A stretch of DNA of 8,439 nt from Candidatus Sumerlaeota bacterium (lineage in GTDB: Bacteria > Sumerlaeota > Sumerlaeia > MWCT01), in assembly GCA_026398545.1 (NCBI GenBank), contig JAPLSR010000009.1, positions 1 to 8,439 on the forward strand, written 5' to 3'. The translations under genes were made by a program, and so were the position numbers. The notes beneath the pieces are model-generated. The model was not told the DNA's origin, did no database searches, and saw nothing but the letters and a program-made list of their open reading frames with translations. Shown here piece after piece: positions 1 through 5,929 of the stretch (the first letter of the stretch is position 1; each line of letters opens with the position of its first letter).

Positions 1-951
1 CTTCCCTTTCCAGACCGTGAGATGCTGGGAGAGGATTGGTCTGTGCCCCTGAATGAAGAGGTGCACATGATGACGTCCCGCGGGTGCCCCTATGACTGCA
101 TCTTTTGCGCCGCGCCCGTGCAATGGAAAAAGGTGCGCTTCTTTTCGCCTGAGTATGTTGTCCGGGAGATTGAATATCTGCGCCAGTGTTATGACCCGGA
201 GGAGATATTCTTCTTTGACGACCTGTTCATCGGGCATATTCCGCGGTTCAAAAAGATATGCGCCCTCATGAAAGAGCGCAGGCTTCACGAGGGAATTGTC
301 TTTCGCACTTATGCGCGTGTGGATTTGATAGATGAGGCAATCGCCGACCTGTTTGCGGAGATGAACTTTTTGTATATCGATTTCGGATTTGAGTCCAACT
401 CACAGCCTGTGCTTGATTTCATGCGCAAGAGGAATGTGACACCGGAGAAAAACCAGCGCGCAATAGACCTCCTTGCCCCGCGCGGCATCTCCATTGGCAG
501 TAATTTCATCATTGGGTGTCCGTATGAAACGCGGGAACAGATGGAGGAGACCCGCGCCTTTATTGAGCGGAACAAAGAACTTATAGAACGTTGCGCAATG
601 GGACCGCTCCAGGCTGTCCCTGGAACGCCAATATGGGAATATGCGAAAAGCCGCGGGATTGTTTCAGAAGGACCGGAGATGGATTGGAGTCGTTATATTA
701 TAGACTTTGACCACATTGACATGACCCGCGACCCATACCTCTGCGAGACCATGAGCATGGAGGAATTTACCGCCTTTTACAATGAATGCCACCGCATAGT
801 CACGGAGATTAATCTCAGGGGTCAGATTCGCAAGATGGGGCGAGACCTTCAGCGAGTTCGGGCGCGTGAACGTCGCCTCAGGTCAGAGCTGGGCACGCTC
901 AAGGGTTCCCGCCTCGTCCGCTTTGCCGCCATGCTGAAGAAAAATCGATGA
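1..951 (+). CDS. B12-type radical SAM protein, 5'-truncated by window edge
   Basis: The reading frame is open from the first base, so the true start lies upstream and 316 C-terminal residues are visible. They begin with LPFPDRE, a linker typical between a B12-binding domain and a radical SAM domain. The cluster motif CPYDCIFC (C29, C33, C36) would hold the 4Fe-4S cluster that cleaves S-adenosylmethionine. Further family marks are FFDDLF (71-76), GFES (129-132, SAM-binding region) and PGTPIWEYA near 207-215. The last 44 residues (273-316) are very basic and helical, probably a short coiled coil, and end in GSRLVRFAAMLKKNR. Similar tails occur on some glycosyltransferases and methyltransferases, but that comparison is from memory. 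Members of this superfamily methylate or rearrange lipids, cofactors and sugars, and the substrate here is unknown. The ATPase gene starts 39 bases downstream, so co-transcription is possible. The radical SAM call is firm; the B12 domain is inferred because it is off-window. Confidence 0.88.
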   Translation, partial: LPFPDREMLGEDWSVPLNEEVHMMTSRGCPYDCIFCAAPVQWKKVRFFSPEYVVREIEYLRQCYDPEEIFFFDDLFIGHIPRFKKICALMKERRLHEGIVFRTYARVDLIDEAIADLFAEMNFLYIDFGFESNSQPVLDFMRKRNVTPEKNQRAIDLLAPRGISIGSNFIIGCPYETREQMEETRAFIERNKELIERCAMGPLQAVPGTPIWEYAKSRGIVSEGPEMDWSRYIIDFDHIDMTRDPYLCETMSMEEFTAFYNECHRIVTEINLRGQIRKMGRDLQRVRARERRLRSELGTLKGSRLVRFAAMLKKNR

Positions 952-976
952 AATAGTCCAATGTCTCAGTATTTAC

Positions 977-985
977 AGGGGGAGG
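977..985 (+). promoter_or_regulatory. Ribosome binding site deciding the ATPase start
   Basis: AGGGGGAGG lies 5 bases before the ATG at 991. The in-frame ATG at 961 has no such purine-rich sequence in front of it, so 991 is preferred. Confidence 0.7.
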
Positions 986-990
986 CGGGG

Positions 991-1932
991 ATGACAGAGA
1001 CCGCGCCGGTCATCAGTGTGCGTGACCTTGTTGTGGAGTATGGCAGGGGCGAAAAAAAGGTGCGCGCCCTTGACGGGATTTCCTTCAATGTGATGCCGGG
1101 TGAATGTGTGGGTTTCATCGGCGCCAATGGCGCGGGAAAGACCACCACCATCAAGGTTCTCATGGGATTTATCTTTCCCCGGAAAGGGGATGTGCGGGTC
1201 TTTGGCGAGCGCGCAGGGACAGTGGCAAGCCGCCGCCGCATCGGGTATCTGCCGGAGGTTGCCCTTTATTATCCATTCATGAAGGCGAGGGAACTCCTTG
1301 AACTTTACGGCGGTCTTTCCGGGCTGAGCAGGGGCAATCTGAAGGAGGGCATCCCACCTCTCCTCGAAAAGGTCGGGCTGGTGGGGAAGTCGGAGATTCT
1401 GCTCAAGAATTATTCTAAAGGGATGCAGCAGAGGCTTGGGATTGCGCAGGCAATTATTGCCGACCCCGAGGCGCTGATATTTGACGAACTTTCATCAGGT
1501 CTTGACCCCATCGGGCGGTTTGACCTCCGCGCAGTTCTCCTGAATTTGAAAAGGAGGGGACGCACCATCTTTTTCAGTTCCCATGAGCTTACAGAGGTGG
1601 AGGCTCTCTGTGACCGAGTCATCATCATTCACAAGGGACGCATCGTCACAGAGGCAACGGTGGGGGAGCTCAAAAAGCCGCTGAACCTGTTTGAAGTTGT
1701 CTTCAGCCTGCCGGAGGGTGCGGTGTTGCCAACTGTTGTGGCTCAATACAAGTTAGTTGAGGAGGGGAATCTGCAAAGGATTGAGTTTAACAATGTGGAG
1801 GAGTATTGCAGGGCGGTTTCGGCGCTTGCCTCCGCTGGCGCCGTCATTCATCATACATCCTCAAGAACCCGCACGCTTGAGGAATATTTCATCGGACTTG
1901 TTGAGTCAATTGAGGGGGTCGGAGACAAATGA
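991..1932 (+). CDS. ABC-2 type exporter, ATP-binding protein
   Basis: A 313-residue cytoplasmic ATPase that would hydrolyse ATP to drive the two permeases encoded next. It has Walker A GANGAGKTT (44-52), a Q-loop region IGYLPE (84-89) with Glu in the Gln position as is common in this subfamily, the signature YSKGMQQR (141-148), Walker B ALIFDE (161-166), D-loop SGLD (169-172) and the switch histidine in SSHE (H198). All catalytic residues are present, so it looks functional. The YSKGMQQR signature and the C-terminal extension of about 80 residues after the nucleotide-binding fold match the exporter class that includes CcmA-, NosF- and GldA-like ATPases. An in-frame ATG at 961 would add ten residues but lacks a ribosome binding site. 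The stop overlaps the next start as ATGA, indicating translational coupling. The substrate is not determinable from sequence. Confidence 0.96.
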   Translation: MTETAPVISVRDLVVEYGRGEKKVRALDGISFNVMPGECVGFIGANGAGKTTTIKVLMGFIFPRKGDVRVFGERAGTVASRRRIGYLPEVALYYPFMKARELLELYGGLSGLSRGNLKEGIPPLLEKVGLVGKSEILLKNYSKGMQQRLGIAQAIIADPEALIFDELSSGLDPIGRFDLRAVLLNLKRRGRTIFFSSHELTEVEALCDRVIIIHKGRIVTEATVGELKKPLNLFEVVFSLPEGAVLPTVVAQYKLVEEGNLQRIEFNNVEEYCRAVSALASAGAVIHHTSSRTRTLEEYFIGLVESIEGVGDK

Positions 1933-2705
1933 GACCTGTCTGGCTGATTGCGAGGAGTGTTTTGATTGAGGCGGTGCGGCGGAAGGAAATCTATGTGATT
2001 GTCCTTTTGTCTCTCATGGTCATCGGGGGTGTCATGTCGGTGAATTTTTTTGGCATGGAGGGATTGACCAAATTTTATCGTGAGGTGGCATTAGAGGTTA
2101 TGAGCATAGCATGCGCCCTGATGGTGGTGGTGTTATCCTGTCGTCAGCTTCCGAGAGAATTTGAGAACCGCACTATTTATCCCCTCCTTGCCAAGCCTGT
2201 TGGGCGCGGGAGTTTTCTCATGGGCAAACTCCTTGGCGTCCTTTTTGCCGCCGGTTTTTGCCTTTCCCTCTTCATGCTGATATTTCTCATTGGCACGTGG
2301 TATCTGGGTGGGGAAATCCCATGGATACACCTTGCAGAATATGTGTATCTACAGATGCTTGCCATGACAATAATATCAACGCTTGGTTTCTTGTTTTCAC
2401 TGATTATGAATCTTGATGCCGCAATCACCATGGGTGTTCTTTTTTACCTGACAGCCAATATTTTCACAAACGGGATTTCCTATATTTATGATTTTGTGGG
2501 GAGGGTGGGGAAGGTGATTTTCCTTATAGTGAATTACGGCATTCCCCAGCTCACACTGCTTGATTTTTCTGAAAAGACCGTTCATGCGAACATCTGGCGC
2601 CCGCTGGGCGGTGTTACACTTTGTTATCTGACCCTTTACGCCATGGTCTATATAGGCGTTTATTTTTTTCTGACCATGTTGCTGTTCCGACGGAGGGAGT
2701 TATGA
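1929..2705 (+). CDS. ABC-2 type exporter permease, first subunit
   Basis: A 258-residue integral membrane protein with about six hydrophobic segments (roughly 21-41, 53-72, 100-122, 138-160, 163-185 and 230-253). The stretch from RQLPREFENRT (72-82) through YPLLAKP to GRGSFLMGK (92-100) is the cytoplasmic coupling region typical of NosY/GldF-like ABC-2 permeases, where a conserved Glu and an RT-(I/L)-YPLL-(A/K)-(K/R)P motif precede the third helix. The start ATG overlaps the ATPase stop (ATGA at 1929-1932), and GGAG at 1921-1924 serves as ribosome binding site. It ends with another ATGA overlap into the second permease. The two permeases are clearly related, for example RRKEIYV versus RRKDLYV near the N-terminus, so they probably arose by tandem duplication and form a heterodimeric pore. 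Its TM5-TM6 loop is about 13 residues shorter than that of the sister protein. Confidence 0.93.
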   Translation: MRPVWLIARSVLIEAVRRKEIYVIVLLSLMVIGGVMSVNFFGMEGLTKFYREVALEVMSIACALMVVVLSCRQLPREFENRTIYPLLAKPVGRGSFLMGKLLGVLFAAGFCLSLFMLIFLIGTWYLGGEIPWIHLAEYVYLQMLAMTIISTLGFLFSLIMNLDAAITMGVLFYLTANIFTNGISYIYDFVGRVGKVIFLIVNYGIPQLTLLDFSEKTVHANIWRPLGGVTLCYLTLYAMVYIGVYFFLTMLLFRRREL

Positions 2706-3538
2706 GTGCCTCGTGCGGCTGTATGAAGATGGAGCGCTGGCGCTCATTATTCATTGTGGGGCATGGGGTGTTTCTGGAGATGCTCCGTCGGAAGGACCTT
2801 TATGTGATGCTGATTCTTGCCGGGTTGTTTGTTCTGGGAATTTTCAGCATGAGCATAGTCGGGATTGAGAACCCCTCCACGGCGAACCTGCTTTTGAACT
2901 TAGGCATGTCTCTGGCATGGTTTCTTGCCCACATCCTGACACTCCTCACCGCCGCACGGCAGATTCCCGGCGAGATGGAAGCAAGGACACTGTATCCTCT
3001 CCTCGCCAGACCACTGGAGAGGGGGGATTATTATCTGGGGAAGTGGATGGCTGTGACCTTTTCCGGTTGTGCGGTCCTGTATCTGCTTCTCCTTCTTGGA
3101 TGGGTGCCGGTGCCAAGGTTGCAATTTTATGATACGCGTCTATTTTTGCAGATTGTTGTCCTTCTCACCATTTCCATTGCGATGCTGACCGCCCTGACTC
3201 TCCTCTTTTCCCTCCTTATTCCCCGGGGTGTAAACGTGGTGTTCCTGAGTTTGCTTTTAATATTCGGCGGCGGGATAATGGAATTTTTTCAGTCGCCGAC
3301 GCTCCATAGCTTTGGCGACGGAGCGAGGAAGGCGGGAAGGACTTTTGTATCACAGATACTGAGGTGGTTTACCGCCTATATTCCGGATTTTTCCAAACTG
3401 AATCTCATAACGCGTTACACCGACGGCATTGGACCTCTGGGTGGAATGGAATTTCTTGCCCTGATATGTTACGGGGCGCTCTTCATTGTTATAGCCCTTC
3501 TTCTGGGGATACATCTCTTTCAGAGGCGCTCTTTATAA
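2702..3538 (+). CDS. ABC-2 type exporter permease, second subunit
   Basis: A 278-residue membrane protein paralogous to the preceding gene, with hydrophobic segments near 33-53, 66-84, 115-136, 148-172, 176-193 and 250-272. It shares the coupling motif RQIPGEMEARTLYPLLARP (86-104) followed by ERGDYYLGK. The start at 2702 overlaps the upstream stop as ATGA, with GGAGGG at 2692-2697 as ribosome binding site. A longer in-frame reading from 2621 would run back 27 codons into the upstream gene and is unlikely. Residues 197-208 (QSPTLHSFGDGA) are encoded by a 37-nt element (3289-3325) that recurs inverted in the next gene. This falls in the loop between TM5 and TM6, which is about 13 residues longer than in the paralogue. 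It probably pairs with the first permease to form the export channel. Confidence 0.92.
   Translation: MSASCGCMKMERWRSLFIVGHGVFLEMLRRKDLYVMLILAGLFVLGIFSMSIVGIENPSTANLLLNLGMSLAWFLAHILTLLTAARQIPGEMEARTLYPLLARPLERGDYYLGKWMAVTFSGCAVLYLLLLLGWVPVPRLQFYDTRLFLQIVVLLTISIAMLTALTLLFSLLIPRGVNVVFLSLLLIFGGGIMEFFQSPTLHSFGDGARKAGRTFVSQILRWFTAYIPDFSKLNLITRYTDGIGPLGGMEFLALICYGALFIVIALLLGIHLFQRRSL
3289..3325 (-). repeat. 37-nt intragenic palindromic element, copy A
   Basis: The reverse complement of this stretch is identical over all 37 bases to 3915-3951, and identity stops abruptly on both sides. The core has arms CGCTCCGT and ATGGAGCG around a 10-base centre, giving an 8-bp stem with one G-T pair. A second possible pairing uses GTCGCC with GGCGAC. 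This copy lies inside the second permease gene and encodes QSPTLHSFGDGA without disturbing the frame. It is placed on the minus strand so that the two copies read the same way. Confidence 0.85.
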
Positions 3539-3553
3539 GGGAGACGGGAAATC

Positions 3554-4630
3554 ATGAATGGCGTTGGAGAAAAATGGACATCCTGGAAGATGCTCAAGAT
3601 AGTCCTCCTCTTTCTATTCCTTCTCAGCCCCGCATTGACACTGCGTCTCAGACCCCATGATTACATTGGTGGACGCTCGCGGGATGAATATGACAGGATG
3701 CTCCGCAACCGAAGCGCCGCCGCCATAATCCTGGGCGAGATACGCTCCAGCATGAGCGATATCATGTTTATCAAGACGGAGAGCTATCTCCATAGCGGTG
3801 TCGCATATAAGCTCAACCTTGATTACGAAGCCCTCAGCAGCAAGGGGCAGGTCAGGGATATGGGACAGACGCCTGCCATTCCGAATGCGCCACAAGGTCG
3901 CCATGAGGTTACCACGCTCCGTCGCCAAAGCTATGGAGCGTCGGCGACTGATAAGGCTCATGAGCATGAGAATGAGCCGGAACTGCCGCCGGGGGAGGAA
4001 GATATCTTCCATTGCGAGGGGGCGGATACGGTAATCCGCACGCAGGCAAGGGACTTTCGCGGCTTCATCGGAGACCTGCAGAGAGAGGTCAAACCCTGGC
4101 TTGACCCCTCAAAACCTCACCTCCATACGGATGGCACCGAGCTCCTCCCCTGGTATCGCTTGATGACGCTCAGCGACCCTCATTATATCCGGGGCTATAT
4201 GATAGGCGCCTGGTGGCTTAAACGGCAGAGAACGAAGACCCAGCTTGAGGCGGCTGTGAATTTCCTTGAGGAGGGTATCAGGAATAATCCCGAGGCGTAT
4301 CAACTCTATCTGATGCGCGGGGAAATTATGCACGCGCTGGAAAGGAACCAGGAGGCGAAGAGGTCATACAGAAATGCGGCTGAACTGGCGGCAAAGCAGC
4401 GTCCCACAGGTGGAAAGACCAGCGCACGCTGGACGGAGTATAATGAGGAGGATGCCCTTGCATCCATACGTCTGGCGGTGTTCTCTGAAAGGGAATTCGG
4501 AAGCAAGAAGGAGGCGCTGACACTTGCCCGCCGATATCTTGCCGTGCTTGGACATGACGCCATTTTGGAAAACCTGATTAAACGGCTTGAACAGGAACAA
4601 CCCGCCAATATAAAATTACCCATTTATTAG
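3554..4630 (+). CDS. Membrane-anchored protein with probable TPR segment, exporter operon
   Basis: A 358-residue protein that I do not recognise as a named family. A single hydrophobic stretch (about 12-30, MLKIVLLFLFLLSPALT region) after a short basic N-terminus looks like a signal anchor or uncleaved signal peptide, placing the rest outside the cytoplasm. Residues 52-85 form a distinctive block including RSSMSDIMFIKTESYLHSG. Residues about 100-155 are hydrophilic and probably disordered, and contain the 37-nt element (residues 121-132, TLRRQSYGASAT). Residues about 230-282 form a helical pair resembling a tetratricopeptide repeat, with LEEGIRNNPEAYQLYLMRGEI followed by EAKRSYRNAAELA, and another helical pair may follow near 298-335. 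The start lies 15 bases after the permease stop, preceded by AAGGGAGA at 3537-3544. The position suggests an accessory or substrate-engaging partner of the exporter. The TPR call is moderate and the function is inferred only from context. Confidence 0.8.
   Translation: MNGVGEKWTSWKMLKIVLLFLFLLSPALTLRLRPHDYIGGRSRDEYDRMLRNRSAAAIILGEIRSSMSDIMFIKTESYLHSGVAYKLNLDYEALSSKGQVRDMGQTPAIPNAPQGRHEVTTLRRQSYGASATDKAHEHENEPELPPGEEDIFHCEGADTVIRTQARDFRGFIGDLQREVKPWLDPSKPHLHTDGTELLPWYRLMTLSDPHYIRGYMIGAWWLKRQRTKTQLEAAVNFLEEGIRNNPEAYQLYLMRGEIMHALERNQEAKRSYRNAAELAAKQRPTGGKTSARWTEYNEEDALASIRLAVFSEREFGSKKEALTLARRYLAVLGHDAILENLIKRLEQEQPANIKLPIY
3915..3951 (+). repeat. 37-nt intragenic palindromic element, copy B
   Basis: This copy is a perfect inverted match to 3289-3325, 589 bases away. 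Here the flanking bases extend the stem to 9 bp (ACGCTCCGT against ATGGAGCGT). It encodes residues 121-132 of the TPR protein (TLRRQSYGASAT), in a different frame and orientation from copy A. A second inverted repeat follows immediately: GGCTCAT at 3955-3961 against ATGAGCC at 3972-3978. Confidence 0.85.
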
Positions 4631-4657
4631 ACATGATTAACAAGATTTACAAGCATG
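4631..4657. repeat. Short 9-mer tandem repeat in convergent spacer
   Basis: Directly after the stop of the TPR gene come ACATGATTA, ACAAGATTT and a decayed third unit ACAAGCATG. The pattern resembles a family of ATTAACA-type tandem repeats I recall from spacers of various environmental genomes, but this is recollection, not a search. The unit count is too low for certainty. Confidence 0.4.
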
Positions 4658-4668
4658 TGAATCCGATC

Positions 4669-4683
4669 AATTTTGTCAAAATT
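4669..4683. terminator. AT-rich palindrome between convergent genes, possible bidirectional terminator
   Basis: AATTTTGTCAAAATT is a palindrome of 7-base arms around one base. It lies in the 76-base spacer where the TPR gene (plus) and the AmaP-like gene (minus) end facing each other, the place where terminators are expected. The stem is AT-only apart from one pair, and the T-rich stretch TTATTTTT at 4687-4694 is not adjacent, so an intrinsic terminator is only a weak suggestion. Confidence 0.25.
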
Positions 4684-4706
4684 ACGTTATTTTTGGAAAT
4701 AGATTC

Positions 4707-5390
4707 TCAGTGTTTTTTCGGGTGAAATTCCTCCGGCGGCATCTCTTGATGGATGGGCGGCACTGCATCCGACGGCATCTCAGGAGAAGAGATTATTGGC
4801 TGAGCGGAGTCTCCCTCCTGCGGGGGTTTCTGTGAACGCGCCCGAAACTTTTCCGCAAGAGGCGGATGCGGGAAATTTACATCCTGTATCTTAACATCTA
4901 TCGGCAGGATGCGGTCAATGCCCAGAACCTCTGAAAGGGTGCTGTGTGCACGGCGTCGCACCCGCTCGCAGATATTCGGGATGTATTGGTCAAGACGGAT
5001 ATAGGTAATCAGGGTGACATTCAGGGCTCCGCCTGAAATTTTGATTATGGGTTTCACTTTCACAACCGTTGGAATGGTGCGCACGGCGCTGACGAGCGAC
5101 TTCTGGATGGACATTTCGGAGATGATAGAGTTCCCTTCCTTGCCCCGGATTGTGTAAGAGGCATGCCTGCGCTTCGCCCTGATGGCAAAAAGGGTGTACA
5201 AAAGTGGAAGCAGAAGCATGAGGGCGAAAAATATACGTCTGACATCGTCCGAGGCGAAAACCAAATTATGAATCAGGTCTCTTTTCACCTGAAACCAGGG
5301 TGATATGAAGGGAGCGATTTTATAAACGCCCGCAACGAATACCTGGATTAATATCAGAAACAGACACACCTTTTTCAATAATTTGAACAT
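4707..5390 (-). CDS. amaP: AmaP-like membrane protein with Asp23-type domain
   Basis: A 227-residue protein with two N-terminal transmembrane helices (about 6-27 and 52-71), then a basic stretch RAKRR and a conserved Asp23-like domain (about 79-175). That domain opens with SYTIRGKEGNSIISEMSI, a hallmark of the alkaline shock membrane anchor AmaP family. In Gram-positive bacteria AmaP tethers Asp23 to the membrane, and the gene just upstream encodes an Asp23 protein, so a similar pairing is likely. The tail (about 176-227) is rich in Pro, Glu and Ser, probably disordered, and ends PKKH. The ATG at 5390 is preceded by AAGGAG (complement of 5397-5402) at 6 bases. It is the last gene of the minus-strand cluster. 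The nusB gene that often follows in Firmicutes is absent, and a convergent gene lies 76 bases away. The family call is good; exact function is inferred. Confidence 0.82.
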   Translation of the reverse strand: MFKLLKKVCLFLILIQVFVAGVYKIAPFISPWFQVKRDLIHNLVFASDDVRRIFFALMLLLPLLYTLFAIRAKRRHASYTIRGKEGNSIISEMSIQKSLVSAVRTIPTVVKVKPIIKISGGALNVTLITYIRLDQYIPNICERVRRRAHSTLSEVLGIDRILPIDVKIQDVNFPHPPLAEKFRARSQKPPQEGDSAQPIISSPEMPSDAVPPIHQEMPPEEFHPKKH

Positions 5391-5427
5391 ATTCGGCTCC
5401 TTTTTTTCCGGATTACGGTGTCAGATT

Positions 5428-5447
5428 GTCCGCCTGAGGCGGATTTA
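5428..5447 (+). repeat. GC-rich palindromic repeat, copy 1
   Basis: TCCGCCTGAGGCGGA (5429-5443) is a 7-bp arm palindrome around one base, in the spacer between the Asp23 and AmaP-like genes. Including flanks, 5428-5447 matches the reverse complement of 7396-7415 at 19 of 20 positions. It may form a hairpin in the operon mRNA. A very similar motif is, from memory, common as a dispersed spacer repeat in environmental bacterial genomes. Confidence 0.75.
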
Positions 5448-5468
5448 GGGGAAACTCACCAACCGGAA

Positions 5469-5825
5469 TCAGCGCTCCTGAGGTTTCTCCTTCATGATGA
5501 TGCCATTAATCTTGACATTAACCTTCTCAACGACCAGCCCGGTCATCTGCTCCACGGTATCCTTGACCTTTTTCTGTAAGATGTGGGCGGCATCGTACAT
5601 GTTGCGGCCGTATTCAATTTTAACATCGACATCAATCACGGCGCGTCCCCCCTGAATTTCAACCTTGACACCGCGGTCTGAGTCCTTTCGCCCCAGCATC
5701 TCGCTCAGGGAGAACTTGCCGCCCATGCTCACAACGCCCTCCACCTCCTGGGCGGCGATGGCGGCGATAGTTCCCACAACGGAATTATCAATACTGATAT
5801 CTCCAAGCTGTCGTTCCAGAGACAT
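5469..5825 (-). CDS. Asp23/Gls24 family protein (YqhY-like)
   Basis: A 118-residue soluble protein of the Asp23/Gls24 (DUF322) family. Family marks are GDISIDNSVVGTIAAIAAQEVEGV (8-31, first helix), KVEIQGGRAVIDVDVKIEYG (54-73, strands), the helix DAAHILQKKVKDTVEQMTG (78-96), and the ending LVVEKVNVKINGI (97-109). Asp23 proteins are abundant envelope-stress factors. The B. subtilis relative YqhY is encoded directly after accBC and has been linked to fatty acid synthesis, which matches the order here. The chosen ATG at 5825 has a near-perfect ribosome binding site (5834-5842). Upstream in-frame ATGs at 5849 and 5867 would add 8 or 14 residues with no comparable signal. The next gene encodes its likely membrane partner. 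The biochemical role of this family is not settled. Confidence 0.92.
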   Translation of the reverse strand: MSLERQLGDISIDNSVVGTIAAIAAQEVEGVVSMGGKFSLSEMLGRKDSDRGVKVEIQGGRAVIDVDVKIEYGRNMYDAAHILQKKVKDTVEQMTGLVVEKVNVKINGIIMKEKPQER

Positions 5826-5833
5826 AAAAGTTA

Positions 5834-5842
5834 CACCTCCTT
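5834..5842 (-). promoter_or_regulatory. Strong ribosome binding site of the Asp23 gene
   Basis: On the minus strand this reads AAGGAGGTG, an almost complete match to the 16S rRNA tail, 8 bases before the ATG at 5825. It fixes the start and predicts strong translation relative to accC, whose own site is weak. The canonical match also shows that the organism uses ordinary Shine-Dalgarno initiation. Confidence 0.8.
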
Positions 5843-5929
5843 GTTCCATGTTCCTCTGTTCATGCACCCGCTCACAGGAAATATGGCATCAGGGCGCACG
5901 GTTCATCCGGCAAGTGAAATCATGAAAGA

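Noticed and set aside
2621..2701. Longer N-terminus for the second permease
   Set aside because: The extra 27 codons overlap the first permease in another frame. The ATGA overlap at 2702 with GGAGGG upstream explains the start better.
3789..3797. CTCCATAGC, matching 9 bases of the 37-nt element
   Set aside because: The match ends after nine bases and there is no palindrome around it, so chance is sufficient.
3289..3951. CRISPR repeats or transposon terminal inverted repeats
   Set aside because: There are only two copies in inverted orientation, with conserved host coding sequence between them and no transposase or spacers.
3614..4012. 132-codon minus-strand frame opposite the TPR gene
   Set aside because: Antisense to a gene with a good start, ribosome binding site and operon position. 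The product shows no recognisable features.
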